From Frankia alni ACN14a (lineage in GTDB: Bacteria > Actinomycetota > Actinomycetes > Frankiales > Frankiaceae): DNA of 64,000 nt. The position numbers and the translations under genes are program-made. How positions within the stretch are numbered: the stretch's first letter is position 1; each line of letters starts with the position of its first letter. The notes beneath the pieces are model-generated. The model had not been told where the DNA came from. It saw nothing but the letters and a program-made list of their open reading frames with translations, and ran no database searches. Location of the stretch: the NCBI RefSeq assembly GCF_000058485.1, contig NC_008278.1, positions 6,938,962 to 7,002,961 of the forward strand. The letters are read 5' to 3'. Positions 45,973 to 52,765 of the stretch are shown here, piece after piece.

Positions 45973-47561
45973 CGTCACTGCCAGCGCCGATACCACCGGC
46001 CCGCTCAGCGGGACCCGCCGAGCGGCAGGATCCGGCCGAAGCGGCTGGTCACCTGCCCACACCTGCACCGCCTCAGCCCCCCGACCCGGCCTCGTCGCCC
46101 GATCGGGCCAGTGTCGGCCACGGCGCCGGCGCCGGCGCCGGCCCACGATCGGTGGACGTCGACCCCCAGGCCCTGGCAGATCCGCAGGCGGCGGCCATCG
46201 AGGCCCTGCACCCGCTGCTGACCGGCGACCACGCCGTCGAGGAGGTGATCGTCGCCACCGTCGACCTGCAGGGCCGGCTGGTCGGCAGCGCCGTGTCCCC
46301 CGACCACTTCACCGGCGAGGTGCTCGCCGACGGGATGGGCGCGTGCACCTACCTGCACGCGGTCGACGTGGACATGCAGACCGACGGCGGGTATCCGCGC
46401 ACCCCCTGGTACGACGGCTTTGGCGATCTTCGACTCCGCCCCGATCTGACCAGCCTGCGCCGGGCACCGTGGCGCCCGTCCAGCGCGGTCGTCATGGCCG
46501 ACGCGACCTGGCCCGACGGGGCCCCCGTGGACGTCGCCCCTCGAACGGTGCTACGCCGCCAGCTCGACGGGCTCGCCGCCGTCGGGCTCACCGCCCTCGC
46601 CGGGACGGAGTTGGAGTTCCTGGTCTTCCGTGAGTCCTACCGACGGGCGGCGCGGCGTTCCTGGTCGAGGCTCACCCCGGCCAGCCGCTACAACATCGAC
46701 TACGCGCTGTTCGGCACCGAGGACCTCGACGACCTGACCCGGCGCATCCGGCGGGCCATGGCCGACGCCGGGATCGCGGTCGAGTCGGCTCGGGGTGAGG
46801 TCCATCCGGGCCAGTACGAGATCGTGTTCCGCTACGCCGAGGCACTCCAGGCGTGCGACAACCACGCCCTCTACAAGACGACAGCCAAGAAGATCGCCGC
46901 CGCGTCGGCGCAGGCGTTGACCTTCATGGCGAAGTACGACCAGGGCGAGGGGAACTCCTGCCACGTTCACCTCTCCCTGCGGGGAGTGGACGGGGACGAG
47001 CCGGTGTTCGCCGCCGCGCCCGGCCCCGGCCGATCCGACACCGCGGGGATGTCGCCGCTGATGTGCTCGTTCGTCGCCGGGCAGCTGGCCTGCATGGCCG
47101 ACTTCACGCTGCTCTTCGCACCCAACGTCAACTCCTACAAGCGGCTCGCCCCCGGTGCGTTCGCGCCCACCGGGGTGAGCTGGGGACGCGACAACCGGAC
47201 CTGCGCGGTGCGGGTCGTCGGCAGCGGGGCGGGGCTGCGCATCGAGCACCGCGTGCCCGGCGGGGATGCCAACCCCTACCTCGCGGTGGCCGGCATGATC
47301 GCCGCCGGCCGGTTCGGGATGGAGCACGGGCTGGCGCTCGAACCCGGCCGGATCGGCAACGCGTTCACCATGCCGGGGCTCCCGCCCCTGCCCGCGACGC
47401 TGCGCGACGCCGTCGAGCGGTGGCGGTCGAGCGCGGTGGCCCGCGCCGCCTTCGGCGACCGGGTGGTCGCCCATCTGGCTCATGCGGCCGAGGTCGAGCT
47501 GGCCGCGTACGAGGGCACGGTCACCGACTGGGAACGCCGACGCGGCTTCGAGCGCTTCTGA
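45969..47561 (+). CDS. Glutamine synthetase-like amide ligase in a siderophore operon
   Basis: A 530-residue glutamine-synthetase-fold ligase. The catalytic domain has the metal-binding Glu residues in AGTELEFLVFRESY, the VESARGEVHPGQYEIVF segment, FMAKYDQGEGNSCHVHLSL, the ATP loop PNVNSYKRL and RIEHRVPGGDANPYLAVAGM. Only about residues 60-530 are conserved; the first 60 are Pro/Ala-rich. Sequence style is that of GlnA3/GlnA4-like gamma-glutamyl-amine synthetases, not of GlnA1. It overlaps the synthetase 2 stop by 4 nt (ATGA), so it is the last operon member. It could ligate an amine to glutamate or to the siderophore, or remove excess diaminopropane. Confidence 0.85.
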   Translation: MTSLPAPIPPARSAGPAERQDPAEAAGHLPTPAPPQPPDPASSPDRASVGHGAGAGAGPRSVDVDPQALADPQAAAIEALHPLLTGDHAVEEVIVATVDLQGRLVGSAVSPDHFTGEVLADGMGACTYLHAVDVDMQTDGGYPRTPWYDGFGDLRLRPDLTSLRRAPWRPSSAVVMADATWPDGAPVDVAPRTVLRRQLDGLAAVGLTALAGTELEFLVFRESYRRAARRSWSRLTPASRYNIDYALFGTEDLDDLTRRIRRAMADAGIAVESARGEVHPGQYEIVFRYAEALQACDNHALYKTTAKKIAAASAQALTFMAKYDQGEGNSCHVHLSLRGVDGDEPVFAAAPGPGRSDTAGMSPLMCSFVAGQLACMADFTLLFAPNVNSYKRLAPGAFAPTGVSWGRDNRTCAVRVVGSGAGLRIEHRVPGGDANPYLAVAGMIAAGRFGMEHGLALEPGRIGNAFTMPGLPPLPATLRDAVERWRSSAVARAAFGDRVVAHLAHAAEVELAAYEGTVTDWERRRGFERF

Positions 47562-47565
47562 CGCT

Positions 47566-47580
47566 GGCGGGCGGCCCGCC
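47566..47580 (+). terminator. Hairpin after the siderophore operon
   Basis: GGCGGG-CGG-CCCGCC forms a compact stem 4 nt after the stop of the last operon gene. It lies in the 76-nt gap before the convergent MMPL gene ends. No T-run follows. Confidence 0.5.
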
Positions 47581-47637
47581 GTCGCCTTTCGCGCAGGACC
47601 GCGCTGCCCCTTTCTCCCGGCGACGGGCCCGATCCGG

Positions 47638-50079
47638 TCAGCCCGCCGACGGCCCCGGCCGCCCGGCCGGGCCCTGTCCGGCGTCGCCGCGCGGTGCCGC
47701 CCCGCCCTGGGCCGCGGACCGCTGCGCCGGTGCCAGGCCCGCGGCGGCCGATCCGAGCTCCGCGCGCGGGACGGACGAGGATTCCGGCCGGACCGGGGGG
47801 GCCGGCGCGCGGTACTCGTGGAGTCCGAACCGGTCATGCAGGATCCGCAGGGGGCGTGGCGCCCACCAGTTCGCGCTGCCCGCGACCCGCATGAACGCCG
47901 GGACCAGCACCCCCCGGATGAGCGTCGCGTCCAGCACGATGGCCAACGCCGTGCCGACCCCGAACATCTGCATGAAGCGGACCGACGAGGTCGCGAAGGC
48001 GACGAAGGTGACGGCGAGCAGCGCCGCCGCGGTGGTCACGATGCGGCCCACCCGGGCGAGCCCGGCGGCGACGGCCTCGCCGTTGGAGGCACCGGCATCG
48101 TGCGCCTCCTTGATCCGCGACAGCAGGAAGACCTCGTAGTCCATCGACAGCCCGAAGGCGATGCAGAACAGCAGCACCGGCATGGACGTGTCCAGCGGAC
48201 CGGGGGTGAAGTCGAGCAGTCCCTCGAGGTGCCCGTCACTGAAGATCCAGACGGATGCGCCGAACACCGCGCACATGGCGAGGCCGTTGAGCACGATCGC
48301 CTTCACCGGTAGCAGCACGCTGCCGGTGAACAGGAACATCAGGACGAAGGTGGCCAGCGCGATCAGGCCGAGCGCGAGGGGAAGCCGGTGGGCGACCGTG
48401 TTCTTGCCGTCGACCAGGACGGCGGGCGCCCCGCCGATCAGGGCACTGGTCCCGGCGGGTGCCGGCACGGCCCGGGCGGCCCGGACGAGATCCTGCGCGC
48501 GGCCCGACGCGTAGTCGACCGAGGTCACCACCTGCAACGAGTCCGCGCCGGCGACCGCGAAGCGGCCGCTGGTCGGATCGGGGGGTAGGACACGGCGGCC
48601 CTGCACGTACGTTCCCAGCGCACCGTCCACGCGGGCCACGTCGGGCAGCCGCGACAGCGTCGCCGTGTAGGCGGCCAGCGCCGACCGGTCGACCGACCGC
48701 GTCCCCTCGGCCCGCACGACGACCTCCATGGCACCGCCGAGGTCGGCCGCGAAGTCCTCACGCAGCGCGTCCCCGACCACCCGGCTGGGCGCGGAGCCGG
48801 GCTGGAGCACCCGGTCGTCCGGCGTCCCGAAGTTGACGTGCAGGAACGGCGCCCCGAGCACGAGCAGCACCGCGACCACCGGCAGCCCGGTGAGCACCGG
48901 CCGGCGCATCACCGTCGCCGCCACCCGCCGCCAGAACGGGGATTCGCCCGCCTGGCGCACCGCGACCGCGTCCCCGCCGTCCCCGCCGTCCCCGCCGTCC
49001 GCGCCGGAGATGCCCGCCGGCCGGGACCGACCCGTCCGGCGTCGGCGGGCCAGTCCGATCAGGCCACCCACCCGCCAGGCATTCACCCGCTCGCCGAGCA
49101 CCATCAGCAGGGCCGGCAGCGACACGATCGCCGCGACCACCGCCACCAGCGTCACCGCGATCCCCGCGTAGGCCATGGACTTCAGGAAGAACGGCGGGAA
49201 CAGCAGCATCACGGCCAACGCAACGATCACCGTGGCACCGCTGAACAGGATGGTCCGACCGGCGGAGTGCACGGTCACCGCCACGGCGTCCGCGCGGTCG
49301 CGCCCAGCCGCCAGTTCCTCGCGGAACCGGCTGACCATCAGCAGCGAGTAGTCGATACCGAGGCCGAGGCCCATCGCCGTCGCGAGGTTCACGGCGAAGA
49401 TCGACACATCGGTGAGCCCGCCGATCACGGACAGCGCCGCGAAACCGCCGACGATGCCGAGCAGGCCGATGCCCAGCGGCAGCAACGCGGCGACGACGCC
49501 GGCGAACGCCAGCACCAGGAGCACCAGGGTGACGGGAATGGCGATCGACTCGGCCACGGCGAGGTCGCTGGAGACCTGGCTGCCGATGTCCTCGCCCACC
49601 GTCGCCGCACCACCCGGCAGCACGGTCACCGTGTCCGACCATTCTCGACGCGACTCGTAGCGATCGACGATGTCCGAGGCCTCGTCATCGTCCCGCACGC
49701 TGGCCACGACCAGAGCCGACCGGCCGTCCCGGGAGCGCAGTGCCGACCCCCCGCCGGTCCAGTAGGACACGACGTCGCGGGCGCCCGGCTGGGCGGCGAG
49801 ATCGGCCGCCACGGACCGGCCGGCGGCGGCGACCGTCGGTTCGTCGACATCCCCCTGCCGGGCGATGACGAGAAGGAGCACGTTCGGACGGCCGTGGAAG
49901 CGGGCGTCCATCACATCGGCTGCCCGGGTGGACTCGGAAGCCGGGTCGTCGAAGCCCCCGGTCTGCAGCTTGCCGAAGGCGGTGCTTGCGAGGACGCCGC
50001 CGCCGAGCAGGGCGACGACCGTGAGGACCAGCACCAGGCGTGGGCGGCGCGTCACCAGCGCCACAAGGGACGAGAACAC
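47638..50079 (-). CDS. MMPL/RND-family membrane exporter
   Basis: An 813-residue transporter with about 12 transmembrane helices in two halves. After helix 1 (LVLVLTVVALLGGGVLA) is the first extracytoplasmic loop; five helices then run from about residue 170 (ESIAIPVTLVLLVLAFAGVV) with the conserved GLGLGIDYSLLMVSRFREEL. The second half repeats it (FCIAFGLSMDYEVFLLSRIKE). These exporters use the proton gradient to export lipids or siderophores. I set the start at the GTG at 50079 because GTGGAGGAA lies at ribosome-site distance; this also leaves the operator region outside the gene. It is divergent from a TetR gene. Export of the siderophore is possible but unproven. Confidence 0.88.
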   Translation of the reverse strand: MFSSLVALVTRRPRLVLVLTVVALLGGGVLASTAFGKLQTGGFDDPASESTRAADVMDARFHGRPNVLLLVIARQGDVDEPTVAAAGRSVAADLAAQPGARDVVSYWTGGGSALRSRDGRSALVVASVRDDDEASDIVDRYESRREWSDTVTVLPGGAATVGEDIGSQVSSDLAVAESIAIPVTLVLLVLAFAGVVAALLPLGIGLLGIVGGFAALSVIGGLTDVSIFAVNLATAMGLGLGIDYSLLMVSRFREELAAGRDRADAVAVTVHSAGRTILFSGATVIVALAVMLLFPPFFLKSMAYAGIAVTLVAVVAAIVSLPALLMVLGERVNAWRVGGLIGLARRRRTGRSRPAGISGADGGDGGDGGDAVAVRQAGESPFWRRVAATVMRRPVLTGLPVVAVLLVLGAPFLHVNFGTPDDRVLQPGSAPSRVVGDALREDFAADLGGAMEVVVRAEGTRSVDRSALAAYTATLSRLPDVARVDGALGTYVQGRRVLPPDPTSGRFAVAGADSLQVVTSVDYASGRAQDLVRAARAVPAPAGTSALIGGAPAVLVDGKNTVAHRLPLALGLIALATFVLMFLFTGSVLLPVKAIVLNGLAMCAVFGASVWIFSDGHLEGLLDFTPGPLDTSMPVLLFCIAFGLSMDYEVFLLSRIKEAHDAGASNGEAVAAGLARVGRIVTTAAALLAVTFVAFATSSVRFMQMFGVGTALAIVLDATLIRGVLVPAFMRVAGSANWWAPRPLRILHDRFGLHEYRAPAPPVRPESSSVPRAELGSAAAGLAPAQRSAAQGGAAPRGDAGQGPAGRPGPSAG

Positions 50080-50109
50080 GGCTTCCTCCACAGATGGGGC
50101 AACCCTGGA

Positions 50110-50172
50110 GAGAACAGTGTTCGCGCCGGGTGTTCTCGTCAAGGTCAGGAGGGCGAAAAGTTGACAGTGTTC
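50110..50172. promoter_or_regulatory. TetR operator region with repeated ACAGTGTTC
   Basis: GAGAACA (50110-50116) pairs with TGTTCTC (50131-50137). The motif ACAGTGTTC occurs twice, at 50114-50122 and 50164-50172, exactly 50 nt apart, in the 108-nt gap between MMPL and TetR. This suits binding of TetR dimers covering both promoters. Assignment is by layout. Confidence 0.55.
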
Positions 50173-50187
50173 ACCCGGAGATCGACC

Positions 50188-50985
50188 ATGGCCGCTGTGA
50201 GTAGTCCAGTCCCCCGCCGGGAACGGCTACGGCGGGCCACCCTCGACGAGATCAAGCAGACGGCGCATGCCCAGTTGGCGGAGCTCGGTCCTGCCGCCCT
50301 GTCCCTTCGGGGGGTGGCGCGGGCGATGGGCATGGCCCCCTCGGCCCTGTACCGCTACGTGGACAGCCGTGAGGTGCTGCTGGCCGAGCTGACGGCCGAC
50401 GGCTTCGCCTCGCTGGCCGACGCCCTCGAGGCGGCGTTCACCGCGGGCGATCCGCACGATCATCTCGGTCGGTGGCTCGATGTCGCCCGGGCCCACCGCC
50501 GCTGGGCGCTGGACCACACCGTCGAGTACACGCTGCTCTTCGGTACGCGGGTACCCGAAGGCGGGTTCGTCAGCGTCCGGGTGGCCGCCGAGCTGCAGCG
50601 GTCGGTGGCCGTGCTGTTCCGCTGCATGACGGAGGCGATCGAGGCGGGGCTGGTCGACACCGGCCACCTCGACGCCGAGCTCACCCCGACGATGCAGGCC
50701 AGGCTGCGCGCCTGGGCCGGCGACCACGAGGTGGCGATCGACCCCGGTGGCATGGCGGTCTGCCTGGCGGCCTGGACCCAGCTGCACGGCTTCCTGTCGC
50801 TGGAGTCCTTCGGCCATCTCCCCCCGGCCCTCGGAGATCCCGCCGATCTGTTCGACCGCCAGATGGTCGACGTGTTCGCTCAGGCCTGCCGCGCGATCGT
50901 TCCGGCGGCCCCGCCGGGCGCGCAGGACCCGACCCGACCGGACCGGACGGTCGGATCTGGACCAGCCCGCAGGGGCGGCCGTTAG
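50188..50985 (+). CDS. TetR-family repressor
   Basis: A 265-residue TetR-type repressor. The N-terminal HTH (about 15-65) reads IKQTAHAQLAELGPAALSLR-GVARAMGMAPSALYRYVDSR. The C-terminal ligand domain (80-240) is of the type containing WALDHTVEYTLLFGTRVPEG and AAWTQLHGFLSLESFGHLP, with a 25-residue disordered end. It is divergent from the MMPL exporter, whose shared gap has repeated half-sites, so it most likely represses that gene and itself until an exporter substrate binds. The ATG at 50188 has CCGGAG about 8 nt upstream. Confidence 0.9.
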   Translation: MAAVSSPVPRRERLRRATLDEIKQTAHAQLAELGPAALSLRGVARAMGMAPSALYRYVDSREVLLAELTADGFASLADALEAAFTAGDPHDHLGRWLDVARAHRRWALDHTVEYTLLFGTRVPEGGFVSVRVAAELQRSVAVLFRCMTEAIEAGLVDTGHLDAELTPTMQARLRAWAGDHEVAIDPGGMAVCLAAWTQLHGFLSLESFGHLPPALGDPADLFDRQMVDVFAQACRAIVPAAPPGAQDPTRPDRTVGSGPARRGGR

Positions 50986-51051
50986 AGCACCCGACCGGGC
51001 CACCCCCGCCCGGTCGGGGCGGATCGGCGCCCGGTCGGGGGCTGGGAATGG

Positions 51052-52122
51052 TCAGGCCGAGGTACGCATCCGGCGTTCCAGCGCGTCCAGGGCGACCCGG
51101 CGGGCACTCTTGATCTCCGGGAGCCGGGCCTGATAGGCCGGCGCCGTGGCCAGCGGCTGGTAGAAGCCCATACGCGGGACGAAATCCGTCTCGTCGTAGC
51201 CCGGGGGCCGATGCAGGGCGTAGGTGCGCCCCGGAAATAGCAGGTCGTAGTTGTCGGCGATCTGCCAGATGGCGACGTGCGGATCGACCCGGCGCCGTTG
51301 AAAGTATGCTTCCAGGACGTCGATTGTGAAACTAATCTCATGGAACTGTTTCACGAGACTGTGGTAATGCTGGCCGACCTGATACTTGATCGGCAGCTCG
51401 ACCTGCAGGCTGTCCGAGTAGTCGAGCAGGTCGAGCGCCAGAACCTTCAGCGAGGTCTCCACGCCATAGCCGCGCGAGAAGGCCAGCGCCGCGAAGACAT
51501 CCGCGTCGATGACGAACTCCCCGATCAGGGGCTGGATAGTGCGCGTGATGGACGGCACATACCGGGCGAGCTGTTTCGACAACAACGATCGCAGCATCTC
51601 CGTGGTGCGCCCGCCGGGCTGACCGTCACCCGTCACCCTCCGCGAACTTCCGTTCACGAAAAGTGGAGCGTTGCCGGCGGTCGTCGCGGCGGCCAGCACC
51701 CCGACCGTGTACGGATCGTAGCTTTCCAGATCGGCATCGTGGAAGATCAGCCGATTGCCGAACGCAAGGTAGGCGAGGCTGCGCATGGCGCCGGCCTTCC
51801 CGCCGGTGATCGTGGCCTCCCGGCCGGCATGGCGCTGCAGGACGGACTGCCCGCGGACGACCCAGCTCGCGCCCGCGTCCGTCGCGATGCGCACGAGGTC
51901 GTGCTCGTCGCCGTCCGAGGACGGATCGACGATGACGCCGATCTCGTCCAACACACTGCGTTCCTGCATCCACCGCTGCCGGTTCTGCGCGATGATCTCG
52001 CCGAGAGTCCGGGCCGCCTCCGGGCCGCGGGCCGGGATCAACAGGCTCAGGGTGATGCCCTTGGCAAGCTTGTCCACCTCGATCGTGTCGAGGTCGAGGC
52101 TGGTGGGTTCGAGCGTTCGCAC
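51052..52122 (-). CDS. GT81-like glycosyltransferase (glucosyl-3-phosphoglycerate synthase type)
   Basis: A 356-residue GT-A fold transferase. It opens with TLSLLIPARGPEAARTLGEI (nucleotide-sugar fold), then GGKAGAMRSLAYLAFGNRLI with the metal-binding DAD in FHDADLESYDP; the usual GpgS DSD is replaced. The region GRTTEMLRSLLSKQL, then PLIGEFVIDADVFAALAF and SRGYGVETSLKVL follows the GpgS pattern. GpgS makes glucosyl-3-phosphoglycerate for methylglucose lipopolysaccharides or compatible solutes; the variant DAD and length leave mannosyl transfer possible. The GTG at 52122 follows GAGAGGGG. It is alone on its transcript. Confidence 0.72.
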   Translation of the reverse strand: MRTLEPTSLDLDTIEVDKLAKGITLSLLIPARGPEAARTLGEIIAQNRQRWMQERSVLDEIGVIVDPSSDGDEHDLVRIATDAGASWVVRGQSVLQRHAGREATITGGKAGAMRSLAYLAFGNRLIFHDADLESYDPYTVGVLAAATTAGNAPLFVNGSSRRVTGDGQPGGRTTEMLRSLLSKQLARYVPSITRTIQPLIGEFVIDADVFAALAFSRGYGVETSLKVLALDLLDYSDSLQVELPIKYQVGQHYHSLVKQFHEISFTIDVLEAYFQRRRVDPHVAIWQIADNYDLLFPGRTYALHRPPGYDETDFVPRMGFYQPLATAPAYQARLPEIKSARRVALDALERRMRTSA

Positions 52123-52765
52123 GGACGCCCCTCTCTCGTGACCTTTCTTGGGTACGGACAACCCCCGTACCGGTGACGACGTCCTGTGGGGATCTGCTAC
52201 AGGCGTTGCGAGGTGGGTATCAGGCGGTCCGGGCGGTGATTCCCCCTCGTGCCACTGACCGCATGATTGCCTACCTCCGTTCACAACGCCTCGACCGCCC
52301 GGGTCGTTTCCGGTACCTCCACGCGCTCAGGTTCGCCGCGTCCTCTTCGCGGTCTGGCGGAGCATGACCGATCCGACACATGTCAGATGCTGGAGCGTCA
52401 AAGTATCGGTGTTGCGGCCCGGTCCGTCACTCCCCCTCTTTCCCCGCGGGTATCAACCACCACTTTCGGGACGGGCCGCGAACACACCGCGCCGCACCGG
52501 AACCGCACTACCGCCCCACGAGGCTACGGTGGGTATCCGACCAAGCGCCCGGAGCGGTTACTCCGGGAGCGATCGGGAGAGAACTACCCGCTGCCGGGCC
52601 AGCCGATGCCAGGCCGGCATCGGCTGACCGGATGCGCCGACTCGCCGACCCACCGACTCGGCCGAACGGGCCATGCCCAAGGGGCGCGCTCTCTCCTACC
52701 TCGTCAGTGGCACTCGGGCACCATCGCGGCCGGGGCGCCGGCGCGGCCGGAACGGCGGCGCGCGG
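52123..52765. other. Intergenic region upstream of the GT81-like gene
   Basis: About 640 nt without a convincing gene. It is less GC-rich than its surroundings from 52160 to 52420, which suits promoter DNA for the minus-strand glycosyltransferase. Visible items are a TTGACG box on the minus strand near 52395-52400 and the short palindrome GACA-CA-TGTC at about 52375. Plus-strand frames such as the one from 52267 show no coding pattern. Confidence 0.35.

Noticed and set aside
50080-50142. Upstream start for the MMPL gene at 50142
   Set aside because: It would place the operator-like repeats inside the coding region, and the internal GTG has a much better ribosome site (GTGGAGGAA).
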